This document shows positions 12,658-26,100 of a stretch of 64,000 nt of DNA, piece by piece. The position numbers and the translations under genes are program-made. Below the pieces are notes generated by a model, which searched no databases, was not told where the DNA came from, and saw only the letters and a program-made list of their open reading frames with translations. Position 1 is the first letter of the stretch. Each line of letters opens with the position of its first letter. This DNA comes from Adineta ricciae (lineage: Eukaryota; Rotifera; Eurotatoria; Adinetida; Adinetidae): assembly GCA_905250025.1 (NCBI GenBank), contig CAJNOJ010000009.1:62001-126000 (forward strand). Reading direction: 5' to 3'.

Positions 12658-15600
12658 ATGCAACGCATATGTTTTTGTAAGACAGTATCTTTATTTAACC
12701 ATGTTCTACAACCAAGTCAAGCACTAGCGTTATTTTATCAATCATTGATCTTTTCATTGCAAAATCTCGCATTGATGAAATGGATCAGTTCGAACATCGG
12801 TATACCGATTGGTTTACAATTATTAATGATCGATTTGAACGGAAATGTAACGGTCGACAATGAATTACTCTATAAGCATTTGTCGAATAGTAAACGTAAG
12901 ACTATCAGGTATTATTCAATTATTTAGGTGTTATTTTTTTGTGAATAGACCATCTTGAACAACGTACAAACACAACATCGGTGAATTGATGAACTAAAAA
13001 GTGTTTTTCATTCGATTAATAATGATGTTGTTTATTTAGATCTTGAAATGGACCAGCCGAATTATTCTTCGTCTAGCAACGGATTACTCTATATCGTCGA
13101 AGATCGAACGTTCATCTGAATTTGAAGACTTTTATGATTTCCTCAAACAATTTCATAGTATGTTTTCTTTTCGACCTGATATCTTTTGATAGAAGAATGT
13201 TTATCTCGGGTTAGCTTTATCAGCTGATGATCGCTCGACATTATCAGATGACGATGAAGGTATTATCAGTGATGATCTGGTCGAGGAAGATATCACTCGA
13301 CGAGCAATTCATCGAGCCTTACTTGTAATCATCGACTTCTTCATTTTCACCCATCAAACACGTTTTTCTTTCGTCCATAGAAATGTATCGATTACACAAC
13401 GATAAAATCATCGAATGCTTTACAAACAACTCACCATACCACTGAAATGCAAAACTTCGAAACCAATCCGATTGCTTTATATAATCAACAGATTATTCAG
13501 ATACTTTGTAGTGATACACTCGAATTAGAAATCGAACTTGCACAACATTCGGTACATGAATTCAATGTCAACTTCGTTCTATTTTGGATATTTTTAGCAA
13601 TATACAGCGTTGGAAATTGTACCCCAATCATCAACAAATGATAAAACATTGACTAGTTATTATTCTGTTTGGGTTAGATTTCAACAAAAAGAAAATATTG
13701 TTGTCATGTTTTGATGGATTAACTTGTTGTTTTTAGGCCGCACTTTGGAAAAATGTGACATCGGAATATTTACAATTCAATAACGAAAAATGTTTGCGAA
13801 AAGTGACGATCGATCTAGACAAAAATGTTTTCCAATCAAACCACATCAGAGACAATGATCGAATGTTAGATGAAATAACCAAACGCCAACAGAATTTAAA
13901 GAAGACAACTGTAAAAAAGAAAAGAATACAATTCACATCTGAGTAGATGAACCTAACGAAACGATCTTCTCTTCTAGATGCAGACAAATAAACCGATCGA
14001 AAATGAATATTGTCTACATGATCGTTTGATGTCTGAAATCAAGCAAGACAGAAAATTGAAGCCAATTGAAAAAATTGCAGCAAGTGATTGTAATCGTAAA
14101 CGTATTCAACCGGTGAAGGTAAGGTGTTATCTTTTAAGAGCAATGTTTGTTTTTGAAGTTTTTCTTCTATTTACAGAATTCCAATGAAAGTGATTCAGGT
14201 TCCGATGATGAATATCGTGATGAATATGGAAGGAAACGAGTTATGGTCGTTGATTGCCTTCTTGAAACATCACCTGAAGATAATATAAAAAGTAAGAAAA
14301 ACATTCTCTCTTGAAACTCGACCTCTCCTCCTTCTCTGATCAAGATGAATCACCAATCACAAATCTAAATAAATCTTATTCATCATCGAAGATTTCCATA
14401 AAGAGAAAAGCATCAACTGAAAAAATTAATTATTCAACAATAGAGAATTTTGAATTAGAATACATCTCAATGGAAAAACTCCTTCCGGTTTGTTTTTCAT
14501 CTATTATCTATAGCTTTCATCGTTGTCTGTGCTTGTCAGCAATTGAATGGTATGTTATTACCTCTCAGGTTTTATCTCGTAGATTAGTATAATTATCAAG
14601 TTTTATCGAAGCAAGCACATGAGATCTTGACATCTATATACATTCAGAGATCCGTTGTAGAAAATAAGAAGAAAAGAAAGAGAAAAAAGAACGTCGATAA
14701 TAAACGCTCCTAAGAATTTGTTTCCGAATTGTTACCGGCTATGTCAAAGAGAAGAAAAAAAAGATCCAGCCTACGCACCATAGTGATCCGGTACCGGAGA
14801 GAAGAAGAAAAGCTCGACGAAGAAAGAAAGCAAACATGAGTACGACAAGAAATGCTGGTTGATGAGAACTCATTTGTCTATATGGAATAGAAATAAACGA
14901 ACAGTCTGTTATTATTTGATGTGCTAACACTCGACATAACGCAGACCATTAGTAATCAATTGATTGATTCATACACTCAAGCATGCAATTACAAGAACGT
15001 ATTGTACAGGTATTGTGTGCCTTTCTTGTGGCTTAGATTTTCTTGCAAGTTTTCTTTTTTTTGAATCGATTAAATATTTATGTGTAAATCTTTTCTAGCT
15101 TTTAAAAGACAGTTCGGATTCGCTTTCGTTGACTTACGACGAATTTTGTCATATAAGAAATGTTATTACACGATCGGAGTTGGAAACATTATTGTTCGAT
15201 GAGAAGTTATACAATGAAGTTGCTCAGGGCAAAGTAAGGCAATGTTCTCGGATGTATAGGAAAAAAATATTTCATTTCTACCTTGGTTTAGTTGTGTTTT
15301 ACATGTCGAAAGGTTTATTTCAATCTGTTGACTTTCACATTCGGTATTCAATGCAGCGTATGTAAACAGAAGATTTGTCGCAATTGTGTCACACAAGTAC
15401 GAGGAAATGAAATTGTATATTGAAATTTTCTTCTTGAATATCTTGATTTAATTAGATTACTTTACCAAAAGAACGATTGAATGATCTTCCCATTCAAGCA
15501 ATCACTCCATTAACATTATCAAAATCTTTATCGAATTCCGAACGATGTCATTCACTTGATACGCAGTAAGTATTGACACAGACAAATGTCATCATGTGCA

Positions 15601-16278
15601 TCCGTACGTGTGTATCATGAAAAATTAAAATGTTTTTCTTTCTTTGTTCGGACAAAGTGAAAGGCTTGTTTCTCTTATCCAGTCGAACGACAGTTACTGA
15701 ATATATTAATGAACATCTAAACTTGCTTTAGATCGCCGCAAACGCCAACAATGAATGACGTTCTACATGATCTAAATCCAGATGATGCTGGTTCACGTCG
15801 GTGTTCGACTCCGGGCAATAGCATTGCTCAAGTCAACTCAAGCCCATGGCGTACAGATCCGATTGACATATGTACAGATTGTTTTTTTCTTCTTCAACAA
15901 ATCCGAAAGAAGTCTCGTCAACGGCATATTTCGCCAGCTGTAGCATCGAGCTTAGCTTCGTCAACATCATCATCCTTTAATCGATCGCACCATTCATTTT
16001 CGAATTACAATCTCTCAGCATCGTCATCGACATCTTCCATCGCTGCTCTATTAGCTGCTCAGCATCAACAACGCTCATTAATGGTCAAAACAACTTCCAT
16101 TCATGGAAATTTAAAACAAACGAGATCTTCCCAAGAGTTGAACACAACTAACAATCCATTACAAACATTACCAGTAAAAACAAATTCAACGGAAAGAGTC
16201 AGTCTCTCGCGACAAAATCTTTTTCTCAAATTGCAACCAGCTTATGATATCAAAACGGCTAATATCAAAACCGGATAA
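12658..16278 (+). CDS. SPIRE: SPIRE-family actin nucleator (KIND-WH2-Spir box-FYVE-like)
   Basis: Actin nucleation factor that works with formins in vesicle transport. About 13 exons. Borders I am confident of are 12658-12908, 13040-13157, 13215-13324, 15099-15234, 15292-15396, 15456-15565 and 15732-16278; middle ones are approximate. The KIND domain starts with SLFNHVLQPSQALALFYQS in exon 1 and continues through LRLATDYSISSKIE and YNQQIIQILCSDTLELEIEL. WH2 units follow: LWKNVTSEYLQFNNEKCLRK, MLDEITKRQQNLKKTTV and the clearest, LHDRLMSEIKQDRKLKPI. The Spir box is TYDEFCHIRNVITRSELETL. The FYVE-like zinc module gives CFTC, CSVC, CRNC and, in the last exon, ICTDC. A 27-nt exon around 14983-15009 probably feeds the Spir-box exon. 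A Ser-rich tail (SSLASSTSSSF) separates the last CxxC from the stop. Order and motifs leave little doubt about the family; the N-terminus may lack a short upstream exon. Confidence 0.88.
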
Positions 16279-16901
16279 CTCAGTTTTGTTGTTGTGATAA
16301 TTGTTTTCTTCCTCCTTTTCACACTCACCCCTCACGTTGGTTTTCTGCTCTCCATCTACTCATCTCATGTGTTGTGTGTATGCGTTTAACCGGAACAAAT
16401 ATATACCTTTTCTTTTTCTTGTTTTTCTTCTACATTTCAATGATTTACCAACCCATCTCAACATGTGTCTTCGGTGAACCTATCTGACAAATTGTCAAAT
16501 CTAGTTTTTCTTTGTACGCCATCATCATGTAAATAACATCAAATTGAATAAAGAGCTAGTATTGATTTGACTTATTTTCTAATTTCGTCAATTTCTCCTA
16601 GATTTGATCTTTGATTCTTCGTTCCACGCATTTATTTCACCAAATATCCTAATCCAAATCGTGCAAGGTATGTATTCTATTGCATCCAATTACTTCCTTT
16701 GCTCTAAACTGATTCAAACCCAAGTATCCGATTTCAATGAGTTCCACATCAAGTGTTAATAAGAAATGATTGCATTACTAGACTTGTTGTTCTAATCTTC
16801 TTTATATAAAACTCATTCCTTTGATTGCTTACTGTTCGACTCCACTTGAAAAAGAAAATTTTCAATTACTTTCTTCTATTTTTTTTTCATTAGAACCTCA
16901 G
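16279..16901. other. SPIRE 3' UTR and VKOR upstream region
   Basis: Contains a candidate poly(A) signal for SPIRE (AATAAA at 16547-16552). The 80 bases before the VKOR ATG are open in the VKOR frame but have no ATG, so I do not include them in the protein. A T-rich tract with CATTAG just before the ATG (16880-16893) could be a splice acceptor for a 5' UTR exon. Confidence 0.55.
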
Positions 16902-17390
16902 ATGGTTTCGTTGTCTGTTTATCGACATAGTGTAACAATTCTATGTCTTGTTGGTATTAGTCTTTCATTATATGCATTCTACGTGGAAACACGTGCAACA
17001 GGTGATCGATCCTATCGAGCAGCATGTGATATAAGTGAACGTATGAGTTGTTCACGTGTGCTCACCTCACGATGGGGACGAGGATTTGGTTTATTGCCCG
17101 AAGATTCACCATTGAATATTCCCGATTCGTTAGTTGGTTTGATTTATTATTGTTTATCTATAATTCTTAATCGATCATATACATCAAAAACAATTGCTCG
17201 TCTACGTGTCATTTTTTCCCTGCTGACTATTTTCGGCTCAATGTATCTGGGCTATATCCTTTATTTTGTTTTACACGATGTTTGTGTTGTTTGTTGTGGC
17301 ATGTATTTGGTCAATTTTCTCTTATTTGTTTGTAATTTGAAATTATTAACAATGACAAACATAAGCAAACAAAAACATAAGAAACAGTAG
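16902..17390 (+). CDS. Vitamin K epoxide reductase (VKORC1/VKORC1L1-like), single exon
   Basis: Integral ER-membrane quinone/epoxide reductase, 162 residues, close to human VKORC1 (163). The start ATG precedes MVSLSVYRHSVTILCLVGIS, the first membrane helix. Family hallmarks are the lumenal loop pair CDISERMSC followed by SRWGRGFGL, and the active-site CVVC in the last helix region (DVCVVCCGMYLVN). The loop and CXXC cysteines together form the electron-relay pairs known for the family. The C-terminus is Lys-rich (KQKHKKQ), typical of ER retention. No intron interrupts the frame, unlike most neighbours. Whether it is the VKORC1 or VKORC1L1 type cannot be settled by eye. Confidence 0.93.
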   Translation: MVSLSVYRHSVTILCLVGISLSLYAFYVETRATGDRSYRAACDISERMSCSRVLTSRWGRGFGLLPEDSPLNIPDSLVGLIYYCLSIILNRSYTSKTIARLRVIFSLLTIFGSMYLGYILYFVLHDVCVVCCGMYLVNFLLFVCNLKLLTMTNISKQKHKKQ

Positions 17391-20167
17391 ACATATACAC
17401 GTATAAAATCATATATATATATGAAAAAAATGTCGACAAGAAAAGAGGAGAGAGAAAATATCTAACAATTTGTTTTTACTCGCGTTTGTGTTCGTACTCC
17501 TCGTCAAGAAGAAAAAAAAATCATCATCGTTTTATGTTCTTATTTTCTTTTTTTTTTTCTTTTTTCTTCTTCTTCTTCTTTCGTTCTCGTTTACTGTTTT
17601 CCATCCTGTCTGCTCTCATTGCGTCCACGAATATAGTCAAACCAGCTGCTAATCAGTCCCTCTTTCTTTCTTTTTTCTTCTACATTTTTTTTTTATTTGC
17701 TAGAAAATGAATACGAAACCAAGAAGTTATGCATATTCTATTCATTTCAGGTTATCATTCTAGATAAATCTCACTACTTTTATTATCACTATCATCGTCA
17801 ATGACAATAATATTGAGAAAAAAGTAGCAACAAATTTTACCGGACCACATAACGAAACATACAAACACACCTCTTATCTGTATGTTTAACAACGCGATGC
17901 TCTAGTGTTGTGAGTATTGCTGGTAACAGCTGTGCAAAAGCAATAGAGTTAGGAATGAGAGAGAAAAAAAAATCAGAGAAGTAATATCTTTTGGTTTATT
18001 AGTCGCATCAAGCACTGGTCACAATGTGCACGAGATTTTTTTCTGTTTTTCTTTTTTTTCTGCATTCGATTTTATCAAGATTGAATTTAATGCATGATTG
18101 ATCAGCAGATTATTACTGGTGAACTAATCAGGTACACAATCAAAGAAGAAATATCTTAGAACAAACAATGTATGTCTATGTTGAGAAAGATAAAGATTTC
18201 CGTTATTTTCGTCTCTCGAAACGACCAAAGTGCAACACTTTGGACTGGAGAGCAGTGCACTGTTTATTAGCTGTTGCTGCTACTCGTTTTGCTTTTATGC
18301 TATCGACGTACAAAGCTTCATATACATAAGGAAGGAAGAAGAGGCCTGTTGTTCTCATTCTCGCTTTCCTTCTCCCTATATTCTGTCCCGGTTTCTCTTC
18401 TTTTTCTTTTTTGTTCGATTCTTGTTGTAGATTTTTTGCTACTCTCCTTTCCGACGACTACATTGGTGTTAGTGACGGCCTGCAGTGCAATTGACAACAT
18501 CGACGCGACACGGACCCTTACCTCTTCCTTAATGTTCTTGTGGTCGCACTAGTGGGTGATCCATTGCCAATTTCGTTGAAGTGCTCTCATCTTATACGGT
18601 AAGTATATATATTGATATTGAAGAAATTTTCATCATTATTGACCTAGCACATGTGTAGATAATAAATGGAAAAAGTTTCTCTTTTTTTTTTCTTCTCTCC
18701 TGCTACTTAGTGGTCTCTAATCGAATTAATCGATTCCTATGTATGCATTTGTGTGCGTGTGTGTGTGTGTGTATGAGGCTAGTCCACGACAAAGAACAGA
18801 AAAGGCAGATGTTGTCAGGAAAACGTATTAAATAATCGAGTAGAATTGCCCGAATTAGTTCTATTGTATTCTAATCGTATTGCCAAATTAAAATTTTGGC
18901 ATGAGAAAGAAGTACGACTACTTGAAATGACATCTTCTTCGTTTGAAGTTTCTTTTCTTTGATTAATTAAAACCTTCGGTTACTTTAATCATTATTTACT
19001 GATTCCACGTATATATACATATATAAGCTCCATGAAAGAAAAGCGTGATGTCACATAGGATGGCAGCAGCTGTTTTGGGCCGAACGAGTATCATCAAGAG
19101 AGAAGAAGATAGCTTCTCTAGTCCTCTTGACGCATTGAATCTACTGATGAAATGAGAGGCATCTCTTGCTCTGTCCCATGTCTGAAGAGCTTTGATTGTC
19201 GACACATCGCCATTTAAAAAGAGAATACAGTAATGAGACAAAAAAAGCTAGATTCTCAATTAACCATGAGATAGGCTGTCAGTTAGATTCGATAAAGAAA
19301 ATGAGAACCCTAGAAAAATGCTTTCTCTGCATATAAATATATATATATATATAACACTGCATAATAAGAAAAGAAAACTCATCACTCCGACATCTATTTC
19401 AGTACTTTTCATCTAGTAAATAGCCTATTTTAGATTGAAGAGAAAATAGAAAAAAGTGATAAATGTATCTAACACGATCAAAATCAAAGGAGAAACATTA
19501 CATCGACATCTCAAGCGATACATTGCACCTTTAGCTATCAAACCAGACTCTTCTATAATTGTACGCTACACACCCCATTTCCTTTCGCTCGCACATAAAT
19601 ATATTGCATTGCGCGACCGGAAGTCGACGACTGTTCGTTCGTTGTGTCGACCGATCAGTCTGTTCATCACTCATTTTCTTTTTCATTCATCCTTCCTCCT
19701 CCTCCTCTATCCTTTGCCTCTTCATCAAACTCGCTGTGTTCGTTTTTCTTGTATATTGCTAATCTCGCATGCAATAGCGCCGGCAATGGTCGACGCTGAC
19801 TGGTTAGGCTGATGGTGATGAGTACATCGTGTGACGACGCGCAAGAGAGCACTCTCCCCATTCGGTCGGTTTATTTCTTTTTATTCTGCATATTCTTTTC
19901 ATCGGTCTATTCGCGTTTTGTGTGCGCTTGATTTAGCTTGAGAACATAGAGACAGAGAAAGAGAGACAGAGAGCGATGTGCCTTTGTCTATTATAGATTA
20001 AAAAGGGGGGAAACTAACAACGACCTCCGCACGCACAAACGTATATATACATGTATATACATATACACATACGTATTCACTAAGACATATCGAGTGGTAT
20101 ACAAGTAGTAGTTTTAATCAATCGAAAACGAGTTCAGACAAATTCACGGTGTCTTAACAAACGAAAA
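17391..20167. other. Long repeat-rich region upstream of the shep-like gene
   Basis: About 2.8 kb of pyrimidine tracts and simple repeats: poly-T/CTT runs at 17540-17580, a (GT)n run near 18755-18772, (AT)n at 19334-19353. Open frames here are low-complexity artefacts. This is likely promoter and 5' untranslated exon territory of the downstream RNA-binding gene. No particular exon can be proved. Confidence 0.5.
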
Positions 20168-23100
20168 ATGTCAACTGTTGTTGTCCATCAGGTAATTCAT
20201 ATGAGATAGATTTCTATTTGTAACCGAAAAGAAAGAAAATCTTGCCCACTTTTTTTGTTTGGTAATGATAACAACAACTGAAAGCAATTGATGCTTTGAA
20301 AGGAAAACTCTTCACATGAGTCATGACATTATGTCAAGAGAAACGTTTATTTTCATTTTGATGTAATTGAAATTAAATTTGATTTTTCTCATCTATTGAT
20401 CTTTTTCAAAACACATCACTTTCCAATCGACATCGAATGACATCATTTCACAATGCATGTCGCTACCGCTGTTGTCCTGTTCTGTTACTATTCGCGATCT
20501 TTACATATATACATCGAGAAAAGTCGTGTGGTCATTTTTCGTCGTGTTGTTTTCCTCTTCTAACTGTTCGTTATTCGTCGTCCTTCACAAAACACTTTTC
20601 TACGTGCCGTTAGAGTGTTATGTTTATATTTATTTGTCACTTTTGTTCACATCGATGTATGCGTACTAAATGACATCATCGTCTAATCATCGACATCATC
20701 GTCAGCTAGATACAAGTCTTGAGCGTCAAGCTCGTCTAGCGGCTGCGAATGCTGTTGCAACTTATTTTTCTCCTTCTCCTTCTTCATCTACACGTCGACA
20801 ACGTTCGGCATCATTAAATACTACTTTTGACCAGACTCATTGGGTACTTGTCATGCCGACGCTCGAGGTGATGTATCTTTTCTTTTACTTATTGTGTACA
20901 TATAGACATATATAAATGAATACAGTTAACTCCGCCTTCTAACCGTTTTTGTGTTCATTGATGAACACAGCACGAATGACGAGATAATTAAATAGCGTAT
21001 ATAGGACGTGTTTTATTTTGTTCTTGTTAATTCACAGTTGGATTATTGCAAGTTTGAACTAATTTAATACATCCCGCCGACAGTAGTATCTAATGAATAA
21101 TTCAATAATGACAATCCATGGATGACCTCATATAGTTGTACTTAGAATGCAGTGCAATGACATTGAGAAAGCTCAGTGATTGATTCAATTTATTTGAGAA
21201 ATTCAATTGATATTTGTGCGTCGTTCATTTTTTTTTCTTCTTTCTCTTCATTTCGACTAATTATTTCTCTTGATTTTGTTTACATATTTAATCGTTTTCC
21301 AATGACCTGATGTGCCCTCCAGATGATCTTTTATCGAATATTATGCGAAAGATAGAGAACCGGGAAAAGAAGAAGAAGCAGCAATGTGATGAGTAGTATG
21401 TTCGTAGATAACAGTCAGTTGCTTGTGAGATGAACCGACTGATCATTAATCAAACTATGTAGATGTGTTTGTATATATATATATGTGTGTGTGCATGTAT
21501 ATATGGTCGATTTTTTTCTCTCTCCTTCTCTTTCTCTCTATGGTATTTATTATCTCTTTCTCTCGACCTCTTCTACTGTTCATCTAAACATTTCATTTGC
21601 ATTGTTTAAGGCTAAAGCGAGAGAAAGCGTGTAAGTGTTTGCGGTCAAGAAAAAAATATTTTCATTGTTAATAGATCTAGTTTAATAAATTAAAAGAAAA
21701 AAGACAGATATGGTTATGATGACGGCCACAGCTGCTTCAATTTTAGGGGTGAGTCATTCGTAGTTTGATCCGTGTGCGTGAGGGAGAGTGTTTGTGTATG
21801 TTTTTTTTTTACGTCTAATGATCTTTTTATATGGTGTGGATATATATAGATATATGTGACAAAGAAAGGTAGAAAAAAAATAATGACGTGTAATGTGAAG
21901 AGAAAAAAAATCAAAAGAATGATGATTACTATTCGGCTTGTTGTCGAAAAGCGTTTCTGTGTGACCCTGACGTGCATAGATAGATTTTTTGTTCTGCGTT
22001 ACAAACAAAAAAGAAGAAGAAGAAGAAGAAAAGAAGAAAACGAGTGTCATGGTCAAATGTGAAGAGGAGATAGAAACATGTGCAGTATGACTACCTCTAT
22101 GATCGTCGTAATGTATACTGGAGAGTCTCTTTCTTTTTATGACGACAGGTGGATGATTCGTGACATTTATTTTTCATAATATACAAAAGTTTCGATCGAA
22201 TATAATTGTATTTCATTCTGTTCTTTATATGTTTAGCAACCGGCATCTTATAACACATCGCAAACGCCTTCTTTACATCATTTAATCATTGATTCTCATT
22301 CAGCCGGTCACGTTCAACAACAACAACAGCAACAGCAACAACAAAGTCAACAGCCCCATTCTACAACAATAGCAAATATGGCATTAACAGCTGAACGTGA
22401 CGCTTATTTACGACTGGCAGCCCATTCGATGGAACGTTCGGAACAGCTCACGTCACATTTTAATATTCGTTCACCAAAAGCTTATGGTGGTTATGTTGTA
22501 AGTATCCCATACAATAGCAAGAATAGTGTCCACACTTCTCATAGAAAAGTTGAGACGATACGAATACCTTCGAACTAGTCATTTCTACGTTTTTTTTCTT
22601 TCTTTCGCTTAGCTTTTCTTTTTGTTTGATTGCCGCACGTCGAACTATGTTATTGTTCGATTAAATGCTGATGATGAGAAAGAAGAAAAAGCAAAGAATG
22701 CTTCTCTTATCATCACAATTTCTTTTTCCTTGTCTATAATGTCTGTCGACACTCAATTCTTCAGTTCCGGAAGTATCTCTCATTAATAAAAGAAAATGAA
22801 TCGTTTTCTTTCCATGAATTTTTGTTTTCTTTGTTATTAATGGGCCAATCCATTGTAACCTTGAAGAGCAACAATTCAATTGAGCAATTGGCTCAGTGAT
22901 TGTCTCATTATGAGAGGAGATGTCTTTAATACGAAATGTTTGTAACAAGTTGAGATCGATGTTGTCCTTTCAGCAGAACTACAAGATATTATGACTGTAA
23001 TGATATGTGAAGAAATCGCCGAGAGACAAAAAAAAACGATCATATTTCCGTTTTCACTCTATTGATACGAAGGAATCGTTCACGCATTCATTCATTAGAC

Positions 23101-26100
23101 ATATAGATGCATGCTGAAATCCTACTATGCCAGAGCAGCAATACCCGATTAACCTGATATACAGATCATGACATACCGAGCAGCAGCATTATTATTATTT
23201 TTTGTATGTGTGTATGTATATATATATACATATGTATATCTATATGTTTGTCAAAGGAAAGTTATTGTTGACTCTTTGCTCTGTTTCTCCCTCTTCTCGT
23301 ATATACCCATAGGAAATTGTATACATTAAATATTTAACGCCAATCAAGAACGATAGAACAGAAGCAAAGAAGCTTTGAAGTTGTTCAATGAATGGCTGCT
23401 AGCAAGAATTGATTAGACTTTTTCTTTCTTTTGTTTGGAAATGACCGAAGTTTCGAGTTCTAATCAGACAGATAGAAAGTTGCAATTAACAGAATGGAAA
23501 ATCTCAGAACCTTGGAGGGAGTCAATAGAGTGCCATGCTAATATATGTATACGAATTAGATAGGATTACTGAAACGAAGAAAATAACGGAATCTGAAGTG
23601 TGTTGATAATTGGGAATAGCTATGATTTGTTCAAAAGATACCTACAATTGTTTTTATTCTCTCTTGCTCTTTCGTGCTCTCATTTTCTTTTTGTTGTTCA
23701 GCGATTTTCAATAGGGCAAATTTGATTCATATGTAAATATGAAGATTGATGACGGGAGAAACCAAGATTTGTAAAAGCAGTTACTTTGTAGAACATCGGA
23801 AAGAGAAAAATCTTGTCGGAACACATCGCATTACGAAGATAGTCGCTCTTGTCTGGTTTATAAACACTGACGAGAGAGAATACGTGTCTGAGGTCGAGTT
23901 CAGACTCATAAATTTGTTTTGCTGAAAGATAAATGTTGAGTGATAGATCGAACGATTTTTCCTTTCTGACAAACGATAGAAGAAAACAAGTTTATATGCT
24001 ATTCTTTAAACAATCAGTCAAGATAATACGATATGAAGCAAAATGTGTCACACATTTCTTTTTTTCTTCTCTCAGTTTTTTTTTGTGCGTGTATTTGTCT
24101 GTTTAATAGAATCTATCTTGTATATGCACATTTTTCTTCATATGCAGTTGTCGATTGTCGCCTATCAGGAAGGCAAATATTTTGGCCTCGCCTCGTTTTT
24201 ACAGTATTCGCATTACTATTCATTCATTCTTTTCCTTTCTTGTTGTGTATGCATCGTGCTACTCTTGCAAAGGGGCTTATTACATTGATGAGTTTTTACT
24301 ATGATTACATTCGGCGGCTATGTTCTTTCTATTTCTCTCGCTCTCTTCTTCCCTCCTCCTTCTTCTCTTCCTCTCAGTACGCTCTCACTGCTACTATACA
24401 GAAAAAAGAAAAAAAGCGGTGCCAGAACGGCGAACGAACGAACAAACGAATATAGAAAGCCGGTCTGTTTGCTCTTCTCGCTCTACTCTATAATCAGTCA
24501 AAATAACGTACCGGTAATATTCACTCGTCTGATATACACAGTCTATAGCGACATATTCATTCGTACGGATACTTACCTAGTCACTTATATTTTTCTCTCT
24601 CGCTTCAACTTCATTTTTTGTTCATCATATTCTCTGTTTCGGAGATCGTCAAAAAGTCTTCATTTACTGTAGACCAACATTCTCACATACGTATACACGG
24701 TAGCTATTACCGGTGGTAGTATTAAATATTACTATTATAAGCGTTGTCTTGTTTGCTTGTAACATGGAAGGCGATGTTGTTTTGCTTGGATTAATGGACT
24801 GGAATGCCGGTTCGTCGGCGACACAGCTCATACCATTGCCAACAACAACTGAAGTGTGTTATGAATTGTTGACAGGCGGGGTTTGTATACATCATAAATA
24901 ATATCAGCTGTGCGTTAGAAGACAGACGAAAAAAAGCAAACTATACTAAATGTCTTGCCGGTCTTTTCTCCTTTGAACAGTTATAATAAGAAAAACTATC
25001 GATAAAGATAATTAGCGACGTCTATATGTTATTATTTTTCTTTTTAAGCCAACACAACCTCACTCTGGTGCATATGATCAATCGAGAGCAACATTCATAA
25101 ATGGACATCATGCGATTGTTAATAATGGTCTCTCTCCATCATCGTCATCATCTCATCAAACTCAACAACATCTCAGTGATACAAATTTGTATATAAAAAA
25201 TTTATCACCTGACTGTTCTGATCAAGATCTTGCTAAACTAGTAGAAGGGTAATTAACAGACAGAATATTTTCACATATGAATTATAAACTTTTTTGCGTG
25301 TTGTAAATAGCTGTGGAAAAGTTAAGTCAATGAAAGCAATCATTGATAAACAAACAAATAAATGTAAAGGATTTGGTTTTATCGATTTTGAAACGAACGA
25401 AGATGCACAAATGGCTATAGCTCAACTACAAAAACAAGGCTATGCAGCTCAACTGGCTAAAGTATATTTTGAAAAACACTCGCATCTTTTCGAATTCGAT
25501 TTTTGAATTCATCTAGTCTTCACAACAACAAGAACAAGATACAACAAATTTATATTTTGCGAATTTGGATCCACAAATGACTGAACAAGATTTACGACAA
25601 GCACTTAGTCAATATGGTACTGTTGTCAGTGTACGTATTTTACGGGATCAACAAAAACAGTCACGTGGTGTTGGCTTTGCGCGTATGAATGACAAAGAGC
25701 AATGTCAAGCAATTATTAATCGATTCCATAATCAGAATTTTCCAGGTTCGCAATTGCAGCATCTAAATATCACACTGTTTTTTTATTTCTCCTATAATAG
25801 ATTTTTCTGATAAACACGTACATGTTAAATTTGCTGATGCAAATAACAAAAACAAAAAAATGTATAAAACAGGTTTTGAGGTATGTTCGCTTCGACATGA
25901 TTTGCAAGTGATAGTAACGACATATCTTTTTTTCCTCAACCCGTAAAGGATATGAAAAGTGGTCATCCAATATATTCAATGGACCAAACTGTTTCATACT
26001 CATCACCGGCTGTTGTGTTTCCTCCGTGGTCACCAATGCCAGCTGCGCCGATGCTTTCTCAACAAGCTTCAAATCAACAGCAAGCACAACAGGCACCACA

